From assembly GCF_048572895.1 (NCBI RefSeq), contig NZ_CP183878.1, forward strand, positions 2,666,001-2,730,000: DNA of 64,000 nucleotides. The letters run 5' to 3'. Positions 24,330 to 36,931 of this stretch are shown one piece after another. The notes beneath the pieces were generated by a model. The model saw nothing but the letters and a program-made list of their open reading frames with translations. It had not been told where the DNA came from and did no database searches. The position numbers and the translations under genes were made by a program. Every line of letters starts with the position of its first letter. Position 1 is the first letter of the stretch. Origin of the DNA: Psychrobacillus sp048572895. GTDB taxonomy: Bacteria; Bacillota; Bacilli; Bacillales_A; Planococcaceae.

Positions 24330-25683
24330 TCATATTTCCTCCAAGTGTTCGAAGCATCGGACGGAACTTCACTCGTGTCTCCTCAAATTCATCCAAAGAT
24401 GATGATTCGGCAACAATTCCGCCACCTGCATATAAATAGGCTTGTTCATTTTCCACTAAAGCGGAGCGTATCCCAACAGCGAACTCACCGTCGCCTTCAG
24501 CATTTATCCAGCCAATAGGTGCAGCATAGTATCCACGGTTCATCTGTTCAGACTCACGAATAATTTTTATCGCATCTTGGCGAGGCTCCCCTCCTAATGC
24601 TGGTGTTGGGTGTAGAGCTTGTACTAATTCAAATAACGAAGAATCCTTTTTTAAATTCCCTTCTATCGGAGAATAAAGATGCTGTATATCTCTGATTTTC
24701 ATAAGCTTTGGTCTAGTTGGTACTTTAACATCCTCACAGTATTGCATAAATACTTTCTTAATCATATCTACTACGTATTTATGCTCACCTAAATTTTTGG
24801 AATCTGTTAATAACGAATCTCCCAGCTCTTTATCCTCAAGCGAGTTCATCCCTCGTCTTATAGAACCTGCAAGTCCAGCAGATTGTGCTTTGTCATTTTC
24901 CACTTTTACAAGCCGCTCTGGTGTTGAACCAAAAAAGAGTTTCTCACCATTCTCTAAACCAAACAAATAACTTTCTGGTTGCTCCATTGAAGCATTATAT
25001 ATCGCTGTAGCCGGAGAGAAAGTATCGTTAAATGTGAGCTTAAGTGATCTGGCAATTACTACTTTTTGTACTTCATCCTCCTGAATTCTTTTTGTTACAT
25101 CCTCTACTGCATGCAAATATTCATTCTTCAAGCGATCTTCTCGTTTGATTAAGGTCGGTTTTGCATGTACCTTTAACTCTTTTACTTGAGCAGTGTGTAT
25201 TAGCGCATCTCGTTCTATACGTAGCTGTTCGAAGGTTTCTGAGCTTTTCACTTCATCCGTAATATAGTGAATATTAACAAATGCTTGGTCATGTTGAATA
25301 ACTAATTGAAATGTAGATAAGACAAAAAATGCAGAAGGAAATGTATCCCATTCCGATGAAATTTTGTTTTTCGGATCAAACGCAAATCCACCAAAAAGAA
25401 TAGGTGATACATCTGCTTTTTCTTTTAATGATGACTGGCATAGCTTCTTCCACTTTATATCAATATCCTTGTATCTATCGTCTTCTAAGTTATTTGTAAT
25501 AGTATGGGCATGTCCCAAACCTACTAAAGTTAATGTTTTCTCTTTGTTTTGCCAAAAATAACGTTTCCCTTTATATAATTCATCCCCTGCCTCAAAGAAA
25601 GCCTGGGCAGACAATCTTGAGACTTCTATTGTTTCCGTATAAAAACGGTTTTTTGTATTAATTGTACCGGTGGTTTTCGGCAT
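24322..25683 (-). CDS. menF: Isochorismate synthase
   Basis: 453 residues; first enzyme of the menaquinone branch, chorismate to isochorismate. The C-terminal chorismate-binding domain is clear: VQKVVIARSLKL, PESYLFGLENGEKLFFGSTPERLV region (in part), LAGSIRRG, HPTPALGGEPRQDA and GYYAAPIGWINAEGDGEFAVGIRSA (in part). RBS GGAGG. First gene of the men operon, divergent from menA. Confidence 0.96.
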   Translation of the reverse strand: MPKTTGTINTKNRFYTETIEVSRLSAQAFFEAGDELYKGKRYFWQNKEKTLTLVGLGHAHTITNNLEDDRYKDIDIKWKKLCQSSLKEKADVSPILFGGFAFDPKNKISSEWDTFPSAFFVLSTFQLVIQHDQAFVNIHYITDEVKSSETFEQLRIERDALIHTAQVKELKVHAKPTLIKREDRLKNEYLHAVEDVTKRIQEDEVQKVVIARSLKLTFNDTFSPATAIYNASMEQPESYLFGLENGEKLFFGSTPERLVKVENDKAQSAGLAGSIRRGMNSLEDKELGDSLLTDSKNLGEHKYVVDMIKKVFMQYCEDVKVPTRPKLMKIRDIQHLYSPIEGNLKKDSSLFELVQALHPTPALGGEPRQDAIKIIRESEQMNRGYYAAPIGWINAEGDGEFAVGIRSALVENEQAYLYAGGGIVAESSSLDEFEETRVKFRPMLRTLGGNMND

Positions 25684-25835
25684 AAATATGACCTCCGTTT
25701 AATAACTACTCTTTTATCTAGGTTAATTAAATTACTCTACCCTTAATCATACATCTTTCTACACATTTCAGCACACATTTAGCCATAAATTTATGCTAAA
25801 ATTGAGATAGGATTCTTTTAAAGGAGAGAAAAATT

Positions 25836-26747
25836 ATGTCACACGAATTTCAAGCAGACAAAGGTTGGCGGGTTTGGTGGAAATTAACAAGACCCCATAC
25901 TCTAACTGCCTCATTTGCTCCTGTTTTTTTAGGTACAATGATTGCTTTATATGAGGCTAAAATTGACTGGCTTTTGTTTATTGCTATGTTGTTAGCTTGC
26001 CTACTCATACAGGCTGCTACAAATATGTTTAACGAGTATTATGACTTTGTACGAGGACTAGATAGTGAGGAATCTGTAGGTATCGGTGGAGCTATTGTCC
26101 GTAATGGTGTAAAACCCAAAACAGTTATGCAACTGGCTCTATTACTATATTTAATAGCCGCTGTATTAGGACTCTATATTTGTTACGAAAGCTCTTGGCT
26201 ATTATTAGTAGTCGGTGCAGTTTCTATGGCAGTGGGATATTTCTACACAGGTGGACCTTATCCTATTTCTAGTACTCCTTTTGGAGAACTATTTAGCGGA
26301 TTATTTATGGGGATGTTAATAGTTTTAATTGCCGTTTATATTCAAGTAGGTTCCGTGCCTGTATTTGCTGTTTTGTTATCTGTACCAAGCGCCCTTCTTG
26401 TTGCTGGGATAATGCTTTCTAATAACATTCGAGATTTAGTAGAAGATACTGCAGGTGGACGAAAAACGATGGCTATATTAGTTGGTCGAAAAAACGCTAT
26501 TACGATTCTAGCTTCTTATTTTGTATTATCTTATCTTTGGATTATTGGTTTAGTACTTCTACAAATAATCACCCCATGGAGTTTATTGGTCTTATTAAGT
26601 CTTAAGAAACCAATACATGCTATTAAATTATTTAAGCAAACAGAAAATCCAGTTCAGGTAGCACCAGCTATGAAAGACACCGCACTTACAAATACGATTT
26701 TTGTATTTCTATTAGGCATAGGTTTACTGATCGGCTATTATCTATAA
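25836..26747 (+). CDS. menA: 1,4-Dihydroxy-2-naphthoate polyprenyltransferase
   Basis: 303 residues with eight or nine membrane segments (UbiA family). The first aspartate-rich motif is NMFNEYYDFVRGLD (about residues 65-78), the second SNNIRDLVEDTAGGRKT. MenA attaches the polyprenyl tail to DHNA in the membrane. RBS AAAGGAGAG. It is divergent from menF, as in B. subtilis, and is followed by the R1/R2 composite repeat. Confidence 0.95.
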   Translation: MSHEFQADKGWRVWWKLTRPHTLTASFAPVFLGTMIALYEAKIDWLLFIAMLLACLLIQAATNMFNEYYDFVRGLDSEESVGIGGAIVRNGVKPKTVMQLALLLYLIAAVLGLYICYESSWLLLVVGAVSMAVGYFYTGGPYPISSTPFGELFSGLFMGMLIVLIAVYIQVGSVPVFAVLLSVPSALLVAGIMLSNNIRDLVEDTAGGRKTMAILVGRKNAITILASYFVLSYLWIIGLVLLQIITPWSLLVLLSLKKPIHAIKLFKQTENPVQVAPAMKDTALTNTIFVFLLGIGLLIGYYL

Positions 26748-26751
26748 CAAT

Positions 26752-27043
26752 CTAAGAAAAACGCAAGCACCCTTTAAGATCAAAAGCTGTATCTGCCGTT
26801 TTCGAAGTGTTTTTGACAGCCATGTTGCTATATTATTACCGTTTAATTTTTTTAAGACTGGTCGTGACTATCGTCACGACCAGTCTTCTTTTTCGGTAAT
26901 TTTATGGCGATTAGCTATCCGTCGCCCTTCTTCAACTTTAGGAACAGGTTTAGTCCATTTTTGTCTAATGAGAGAAAAAATACTTTCTGATTTATAAAGT
27001 AAGCTCACGAAGATACAATTTCGTTCGCTGTTGGCTCCTTTAT
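26752..27043 (+). repeat. R1 interspersed inverted-repeat element, copy B
   Basis: Shares with the other copies CGTTTTCGAAG, GCTATATTATTACCG, the central hairpin, TTTTTCGGTAATTTTATGGCGAT, TATCCGTCGC, AACAGGTTTAGT and the tail GTAAGCTCACGAAGAT..AATTTCGTTCGCT. The central hairpin (26854-26887) has a perfect 15-bp stem and TATC loop. It continues through a shared linker (27044-27230: TTTCCACTAG, CTACTTTCTTCATC, CAACAGACGG) into R2. Confidence 0.85.
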
Positions 27044-27231
27044 ATGGTACACACTAATTATTTCAGTGTATTTCCACTAGATAAAAGAAAATCTACTTTC
27101 TTCATCCTTCATTACAGGTCTCCCTAATCCCCATTCAACAGACGGTTTTATCCCTATATTAACTTTGACTACTATGATTATCTAAGCAATAAGCCCTGCT
27201 AAATCTTCTTGTTGAATACTACACCCTATAT

Positions 27232-27360
27232 CGATTGAAGTGGAAGGTAGCGAAGGCGTTTCCACATGAGGTGGCGCACTTAGCCTATGTTTCTTTGTCT
27301 CCACCTAAAACTGAAATGAGCGGTATTAATCCTTCTTTCAACTGCCATGAACCCAGTATT
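27232..27360 (+). repeat. R2 GC-rich repeat, degenerate copy in unit B
   Basis: GATTGAAGTGGAAGGTAGCG, GAAGGCGTTTCCACATGAGG and CACCTAAAACTGAAATGAGC match, with substitutions, the full R2 at 50066-50345. A 61-codon ORF here is a product of the repeat and not a gene. Confidence 0.7.
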
Positions 27361-27398
27361 CACGGTGCATTTTTATATATTTTCTTATTCCTTAAAAT

Positions 27399-27438
27399 AA
27401 CCCAGATGAGAGGGTGTTGACCTTCTCATCTGGGTTTG
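27399..27438 (+). terminator. Terminator downstream of menA / repeat unit B
   Basis: AACCCAGATGAGA / TCTCATCTGGGTT stem with a 12-nt loop, followed by TGTTT. Confidence 0.7.
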
Positions 27439-27446
27439 TTTATACA

Positions 27447-27500
27447 GAACTTAGACAGCGTCTGCTAGAAGCGGAAATCAGTAGTATTCGTGGATAGATC
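27447..27500 (+). repeat. R2 repeat, short 3'-end fragment
   Basis: GCGTCTGCTAGAAGCGGAAATCAGTAGTATTC repeats, in part, the ending of R2 (GCGTCCACCTGTAACGG-AAATCAGCAGT type). Only the last ~45 bp of the element are present. Confidence 0.6.
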
Positions 27501-27568
27501 TTATTCTTCAAATTACCAGGAACGCCGAGTTCAAGGCATACCAAGTTTATACATTCTTATTTTCGAAC

Positions 27569-27603
27569 AAAAAAAGATAACCAATGAATGGTTATCTTTT
27601 TTG
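27569..27603 (-). terminator. Terminator of the rRNA-tRNA operon
   Basis: AAAAAAGATAACCA / TGGTTATCTTTTTT stem, 5 nt past tRNA-Glu. Confidence 0.9.
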
Positions 27604-27607
27604 AGTA

Positions 27608-27679
27608 TGACCCCTACGGGATTCGAACCCGTGTTACCGCCGTGAAAGGGCGGTGTCTTAACCGCTTGACCAAGGGGCC
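27608..27679 (-). tRNA. tRNA-Glu (TTC)
   Basis: Acceptor GGCCCCT/AGGGGTC, anticodon TTC, T-arm GGTTCGAATCC. The 3' CCA is not encoded. Last tRNA of the cluster. Confidence 0.97.
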
Positions 27680-27686
27680 TTATATA

Positions 27687-27777
27687 TGGCGGAGAAGGAG
27701 GGATTTGAACCCTCGCGCCGGTTGCCCGACCTACACCCTTAGCAGGGGCGCCTCTTCAGCCACTTGAGTACTTCCCC
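27687..27777 (-). tRNA. tRNA-Ser (GCT)
   Basis: Class II tRNA with long variable arm, anticodon GCT, discriminator G73, CCA encoded. Confidence 0.97.
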
Positions 27778-27784
27778 ATATATA

Positions 27785-27859
27785 TGGCTCCGAAGGTAGG
27801 ACTCGAACCTACGACCAATCGATTAACAGTCGATTGCTCTACCACTGAGCTACTTCGGA
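27785..27859 (-). tRNA. tRNA-Asn (GTT)
   Basis: Acceptor TCCGAAG/CTTCGGA, anticodon GTT, CCA encoded. Confidence 0.97.
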
Positions 27860-27863
27860 ATAA

Positions 27864-27940
<77 letters not shown>

Positions 27941-27945
27941 ATTAT

Positions 27946-28019
27946 TGGAGCGGGTGAAGAGAATCGAACTCTCATCATCAGCTTGGAAGGCTGAGGTTTT
28001 ACCACTAAACTACACCCGC
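27946..28019 (-). tRNA. tRNA-Gly (TCC)
   Basis: Acceptor GCGGGTG/CACCCGC, anticodon TCC, CCA encoded. Confidence 0.97.
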
Positions 28020-28026
28020 ATTACTA

Positions 28027-28102
28027 TGGTGGCTCAGGACGGAATCGAACCGCCGACACAAGGATTTTCAGTCCTTTGCTCTACCGACTGAGCTACTGAG
28101 CC
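28027..28102 (-). tRNA. tRNA-Phe (GAA)
   Basis: Acceptor GGCTCAG/CTGAGCC, anticodon GAA, CCA encoded. In B. subtilis trnB a tRNA-His comes next; here it is missing. Confidence 0.97.
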
Positions 28103-28180
28103 TCTTAGATTTTTGATAAGCTTTTGACTTATTCTAAATCTCTAATTAATATGTATAAGGTTTGAAACTTATATAAATAA

Positions 28181-28256
28181 TGGCGGTCCCGACCGGGATC
28201 GAACCGGCGATCTCCTGCGTGACAGGCAGGCATGTTAACCGCTACACCACGGGACC
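28181..28256 (-). tRNA. tRNA-Asp (GTC)
   Basis: Acceptor GGTCCCG/CGGGACC, anticodon GTC, CCA encoded. Confidence 0.97.
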
Positions 28257-28259
28257 ATT

Positions 28260-28334
<75 letters not shown>

Positions 28335-28428
28335 ACAATAAGATACTTACAAATTTGTTTAACGAATTGCTCTACTTGCGACTATACTTAAGGATAAATT
28401 ATTACTTCCACAAACAATAAGATGAAAA

Positions 28429-28521
28429 TGGAGGAGGAAGAGGGATTCGAACCCCCGCGCGGTATGACCCGCCTGTCGGTTTTCAAGACCGATCCCTTCA
28501 GCCGAACTTGGGTATTCCTCC
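28429..28521 (-). tRNA. tRNA-Ser (TGA)
   Basis: Class II tRNA with long variable arm and anticodon TGA. The acceptor is GGAGGAA/TTCCTCC and the discriminator base is T73, whereas the other serine tRNA here has G73. CCA encoded. Confidence 0.95.
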
Positions 28522-28531
28522 AAGATATTGT

Positions 28532-28608
28532 TGGTGGACCTTGCAGGACTCGAACCTGCGACCGGACGGTTATGAGCCGTCTGCTCTAACCAACTGAGCT
28601 AAAGGTCC
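28532..28608 (-). tRNA. tRNA-Ile2 (CAT, lysidine type)
   Basis: Anticodon CAT, but the body (acceptor GGACCTT/AAGGTCC, GACGGCTCATAACCGTC anticodon arm) is that of the B. subtilis isoleucine tRNA read as AUA after TilS changes C34 to lysidine. CCA encoded. Assignment by resemblance and cluster position. Confidence 0.85.
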
Positions 28609-28614
28609 TTAAGA

Positions 28615-28688
28615 TGGCGGCAGAGGGAGTCGAACCCACGACCTTTCGGGTATGAACCGAGTGCTCTAGCCAACTGAGCTACACCGCC
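28615..28688 (-). tRNA. Elongator tRNA-Met (CAT)
   Basis: Acceptor GGCGGTG/TGCCGCC, anticodon CAT, T-arm GGTTCGACTCC. CCA not encoded. Confidence 0.92.
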
Positions 28689-28712
28689 AAGATTTTAAAA
28701 CTATTTTATAAA

Positions 28713-28788
28713 TGGTGGAGCCTAGCGGGATCGAACCGCTGACCTCCTGCGTGCAAGGCAGGCGCTCTCCCAGCTGAGCTAAGGCCCC
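28713..28788 (-). tRNA. tRNA-Ala (TGC)
   Basis: Acceptor starts GGGGCCT, anticodon TGC, CCA encoded. Confidence 0.97.
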
Positions 28789-28800
28789 GAAAATAATAAC

Positions 28801-28877
28801 TGGTCGGGAAGACAGGATTCGAACCTGCGACCCCTTGGTCCCAAACCAAGTGCTCTACCAAGCTGAGCTACTTCCCG
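28801..28877 (-). tRNA. tRNA-Pro (TGG)
   Basis: Acceptor CGGGAAG/CTTCCCG, anticodon TGG, CCA encoded. Confidence 0.97.
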
Positions 28878-28882
28878 TCATA

Positions 28883-28959
28883 TGGTGCGCTCGGCAGGAC
28901 TCGAACCTGCAACCTCTTGATTCGTAGTCAAGTGCTCTATCCAATTGAGCTACGAGCGC
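28883..28959 (-). tRNA. tRNA-Arg (ACG)
   Basis: Acceptor GCGCTCG/CGAGCGC, anticodon ACG (A34 to be deaminated to inosine), CCA encoded. Confidence 0.97.
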
Positions 28960-28978
28960 ATATGTTTTTTCATAAAAG

Positions 28979-29067
28979 TGGTGCCGAGGACCGGAATCGA
29001 ACCGGTACGGTAGTCACCTACCGCAGGATTTTAAGTCCTGTGCGTCTGCCAGTTCCGCCACCCCGGC
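28979..29067 (-). tRNA. tRNA-Leu (TAA)
   Basis: Class II tRNA, acceptor GCCGGGG/CCTCGGC, anticodon TAA, CCA encoded. Confidence 0.97.
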
Positions 29068-29082
29068 ACTATAGTGAATCTT

Positions 29083-29157
29083 TGGAGCGGAAGACGAGGT
29101 TCGAACTCGCGACCCCCACCTTGGCAAGGTGGTGTTCTACCACTGAACTACTTCCGC
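29083..29157 (-). tRNA. tRNA-Gly (GCC)
   Basis: Acceptor GCGGAAG/CTTCCGC, anticodon GCC, CCA encoded. Confidence 0.97.
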
Positions 29158-29174
29158 TCGTTTATTAAATTAAA

Positions 29175-29259
29175 TGGTGCGGGTGAAGGGAGTCGAACCC
29201 CCACGCCTTGCGGCGCTAGATCCTAAGTCTAGTGCGTCTGCCAGTTCCGCCACACCCGC
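29175..29259 (-). tRNA. tRNA-Leu (TAG)
   Basis: Class II tRNA, acceptor GCGGGTG/CACCCGC, anticodon TAG, CCA encoded. Confidence 0.97.
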
Positions 29260-29287
29260 ATATATATTATTCACTATGAAAAAGTGA

Positions 29288-29360
29288 TGAGCCATGTAGG
29301 ATTCGAACCTACGACCCTCTGATTAAAAGTCAGATGCTCTACCAACTGAGCTAATGGCTC
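29288..29360 (-). tRNA. tRNA-Lys (TTT)
   Basis: Acceptor GAGCCAT/ATGGCTC, anticodon TTT. CCA not encoded (TCA follows the discriminator). Confidence 0.97.
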
Positions 29361-29367
29361 TAAAAAA

Positions 29368-29443
<76 letters not shown>

Positions 29444-29456
29444 AGGAGTAAATATA

Positions 29457-29532
29457 TGGTGGAGGATGACGGGCTCGAACCGCCGACCCTCTGCTTGTAA
29501 GGCAGATGCTCTCCCAGCTGAGCTAATCCTCC
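29457..29532 (-). tRNA. tRNA-Val (TAC)
   Basis: Acceptor GGAGGAT/ATCCTCC, anticodon TAC, CCA encoded. First tRNA after 5S rRNA. Confidence 0.97.
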
Positions 29533-29558
29533 TGGGTAATTTATGTATTTATTGCAAG

Positions 29559-29673
<115 letters not shown>

Positions 29674-29754
29674 CTTGAATAATTATTGAAAGACAAGTTT
29701 TATTATAACAACTCTGTAGAATATTACAAGAGTTTTTTTAATAAAAATTTTATT

Positions 29755-29780
29755 CTTTCAAAACTGGATAAACGACATTG
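29755..29780 (-). other. 23S rRNA processing stem, 3' arm
   Basis: Complementary to 32796-32822, apart from a few bulges (core AAAACTGGATAAACGACATTG). Folding brings both ends of 23S together for RNase III-type cleavage. Confidence 0.75.
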
Positions 29781-29796
29781 GAACTGAAACAAATTT

Positions 29797-34475
<4,679 letters not shown>

Positions 34476-34573
34476 AGAACTTAAAAAGCTCATTTGTTTT
34501 GCTGGCATCATCATTAAATGATGTCAAAATTGTTTTGCTATCAAACTAACTAAGTTAGCTGATTAGCTATATC

Positions 34574-34607
34574 TCTTAACGTTTTGCATGTTCAGTTTTC
34601 AATGTTC
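34574..34607 (-). other. 16S rRNA processing stem, 5' arm
   Basis: Complementary, with few mismatches, to 32851-32884 (core AACGTTTTGCA..GTTCAGTTTT against AAAACTGAAC.TGCAAAACGTT), the paired stem that flanks pre-16S. Confidence 0.75.
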
Positions 34608-34638
34608 ATGTTGTTCAAGTCGTTTTGACGACTTTATT

Positions 34639-34667
34639 AGTATAACTTATTTCAGATTTGATGTCAA
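34639..34667 (-). promoter_or_regulatory. rrn promoter P2
   Basis: TTGACA (34662-34667), 17-bp spacer, TATACT (34639-34644) on the minus strand. A leader hairpin AAGTCGT / ACGACTT (34617-34634) follows. Confidence 0.85.
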
Positions 34668-34723
34668 ACATTTTTTTTGAAGTTTTTTAAGTTGTTTGTA
34701 TCTCGTTCCGAAGGACAAGTATT

Positions 34724-34752
34724 AATATACATCGTTTAGAAATAAAAAGCAA
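34724..34752 (-). promoter_or_regulatory. rrn promoter P1
   Basis: TTGCTT (34747-34752), 17-bp spacer, TATATT (34724-34729), with an A/T-rich run upstream that could be an UP element. Tandem promoters are usual for rRNA operons. Confidence 0.65.
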
Positions 34753-35110
34753 GCCTTTTTGTAAAAAAAACTTAAATACCTACTATACACTTGAATTACT
34801 TGAATCTTAATAGAACGGATCTACATTGTTCAATATAACCACCTAGGTATCTTTCCATCCTTATAGCTCATTATCGACTTACTGTATCAAATTATGAATC
34901 CATTCAAGGCCAACAAAAATATTAGTTTAAGTAATAAAAAAATCTTCTATCTCAAAACAACGAATATAACAGTGCTTTATTTCAACTACCTCTATCCTTA
35001 TAATAAAAAAGAAACAATTCTACTAAATTACGCTATTCCATAAAAAAGGGCGTTTAATAGTAGATAGTGCATAAAAAAGCCCTCAATGCTATATAAGAAA
35101 TAAAGGAGGA
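34753..35110. other. AT-rich gap without a gene
   Basis: No credible ORF or RNA was found. The stretch lies between the divergent rrn promoters and mgtC and presumably holds the mgtC promoter; I cannot pick out a convincing one. No M-box-like or other riboswitch core was recognised. Confidence 0.5.
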
Positions 35111-35116
35111 GTTTTG

Positions 35117-35836
35117 ATGGAATGGCTAAACAACCTTAATGATTATACTGAAATCATATTTAAATTAATTTTTGCAGCATTATTAAGTTTAATAATAGGT
35201 ATAGAGAGGGAACTAAAAAAGAAACCGATTGGATTAAAGACAAGTATAGTAATTGCAACATTTAGCTGTCTACTAACCTACATATCCATTGAAGCTGCTT
35301 ATAAAGCCTCTCCAAATGACGCTATCAATATAACGATGGATCCATTACGTTTAGCAGCACAAATAGTAAGCGGAATAGGTTTTCTCGGAGCTGGAGTTAT
35401 ATTACGCAAAGGAAATGATAGTATAACTGGCTTAACAACCGCGGCTATGATTTGGGGAGCTGGCGGGATAGGAATAGCAGTTGGTGCAGGGTTTTATGTT
35501 GAATCAGCTCTTAGTGTAATTATTGTAATAGTAGGAATTGAATTAATCCCTCCCCTTCTTACTAAAATTGGTCCAAAACGATTGAGGTCTAAGGAATTAT
35601 CTCTTACAGTGTTAGTAAGAAATCCAGAAAGTATTCCTAAAGTGTATGACTTTTTGCAAGGGAGCGGTGTATATATAGAAAGTATCCGCATTAAAGACAT
35701 CATTTTAGACAATAATACGATTAAACATGAAATGCATATGAGATTATCCATTATCACTAAAAAAAATACCGCAGAATTTTATGCCACCATAAAAAAGCAA
35801 AAATTCATCGAGTCGGTAGAAGTAGAATCTATTTAA
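35117..35836 (+). CDS. MgtC/SapB family membrane protein
   Basis: 239 residues: four or five membrane segments in the first ~150 residues with the family motifs GIERELKKKPIGLKT, RLAAQIVSGIGFLGAGVI and AAMIWGAGGIGIAVGAG, and a C-terminal ~85-residue ACT-like domain. MgtC proteins affect Mg2+ homeostasis and membrane potential. A TTG at 35114 precedes the ATG; GGAGGA fits the ATG at 35117. The CDF transporter gene follows after 13 nt, likely in one operon. Confidence 0.9.
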   Translation: MEWLNNLNDYTEIIFKLIFAALLSLIIGIERELKKKPIGLKTSIVIATFSCLLTYISIEAAYKASPNDAINITMDPLRLAAQIVSGIGFLGAGVILRKGNDSITGLTTAAMIWGAGGIGIAVGAGFYVESALSVIIVIVGIELIPPLLTKIGPKRLRSKELSLTVLVRNPESIPKVYDFLQGSGVYIESIRIKDIILDNNTIKHEMHMRLSIITKKNTAEFYATIKKQKFIESVEVESI

Positions 35837-35849
35837 AAGGAGCGATCTT

Positions 35850-36839
35850 ATGGGTGAATTTTTAAAATTATTAAAAGGTGGTAACAAGCCTTCCTTAATA
35901 GCGGCAATTGTTAATACAGTAATAGCAATACTAAAAGGTGTGGCATTCTTCTTTACGGGAAATGTAGCAATGTTTGCAGAGATGATGCATTCCATAGGGG
36001 ATGCTGCGAACCAGTTTTTTGTTTTTACCGGTTCAGCACTTTCTAAAAAAGCACCAACCCCAAGATTTCCAAACGGTTTTGGTCGCTTAGTAAACCTTGT
36101 TTGTTTAGGCGCTGTAATTATCGTTGGGATTTTGTCTTATGAGACAATTATAGAAGGTTGGCATCATATACAACACCCAACAGAATCTACAGGTGTAGCA
36201 ATTACGCTTAGTGTGCTCGCTATAGCCATTGTGCTAGAATTTTCGGTTCTATACAAAGCAGGGAAAGAAATATTACATGAAGTAGGTATTAAAGGTACAC
36301 TTCTCTCTCCGCTAACAACAAGTTTTGCTAACCTAGGTAGAGCTAAACCTGCTACAAAGCTTGTTTTTATGGAAGATTTAGTAGCCACTGCAGGAGGTAT
36401 CTTAGCTTTTGTAGCTGTTCTAATTTCCCATTTCACTGGTTTTTTACAAGCTGAAGGTATCGCTTCTATTATGATCGGTGTAATGATGTTCTATGTAGTT
36501 GGGAAAGTATTTCTTGACAACGCTAGGGGGGCATTGGGAGAAACGGATGAACAAATGCTTGTCCATATTGCTCATATTGTATCTGAAAACGAGCATGTAA
36601 AAGATATTCAAAAGCTTGAAGTAATAAAAGAAGGTGAATATCTGCATGTAGAAATAATTGTAGAAATTGATCCTCAGCATACCTTCGCCGAAGTGGATGA
36701 TATCCGCGATAATTTAAAGGAACTGATTTTAACTCAACAAGGAGTAACAGATATTACAATCTCCTTTGATGAGGATGACGGAATCAGAACATGGACTCAA
36801 CATAAGGATCAACGTACCGTTTTAAAAACACGTGACTAG
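35850..36839 (+). CDS. Cation diffusion facilitator (CDF) family transporter
   Basis: 329 residues: about six membrane segments (KPSLIAAIVNTVIAILKGVAF, FAEMMHSIGDAANQ with the metal-site H and D, EFSVLYKAGKE) followed by a cytoplasmic ferredoxin-like domain (IVSENEHVKDIQKLEVIKEG, in part). It lacks a clear second HxxxD in TM5, where LVFMEDLVATAGG provides E/D instead, as in the YdbO-like group. It may export Mn/Fe/Zn; the MgtC neighbour hints at divalent-ion homeostasis. Confidence 0.88.
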   Translation: MGEFLKLLKGGNKPSLIAAIVNTVIAILKGVAFFFTGNVAMFAEMMHSIGDAANQFFVFTGSALSKKAPTPRFPNGFGRLVNLVCLGAVIIVGILSYETIIEGWHHIQHPTESTGVAITLSVLAIAIVLEFSVLYKAGKEILHEVGIKGTLLSPLTTSFANLGRAKPATKLVFMEDLVATAGGILAFVAVLISHFTGFLQAEGIASIMIGVMMFYVVGKVFLDNARGALGETDEQMLVHIAHIVSENEHVKDIQKLEVIKEGEYLHVEIIVEIDPQHTFAEVDDIRDNLKELILTQQGVTDITISFDEDDGIRTWTQHKDQRTVLKTRD

Positions 36840-36879
36840 TTGTTATGGGTTCATCGTGTTTCAAAAAAGTATTAACTAG

Positions 36880-36918
36880 AAGACCACATGACAAGTTTCA
36901 GTCATGTGGTCTTTTTTC
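36880..36918 (+). terminator. Bidirectional terminator between CDF gene and alcohol dehydrogenase
   Basis: AAGACCACATGAC / GTCATGTGGTCTTTTTT stem between convergent genes. Confidence 0.85.
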
Positions 36919-36931
36919 AAATAAAGCTATA

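Noticed and set aside
34753..35110. A magnesium (M-box) riboswitch before mgtC.
   Set aside because: No M-box core sequence or terminator hairpin was recognised in the AT-rich leader.
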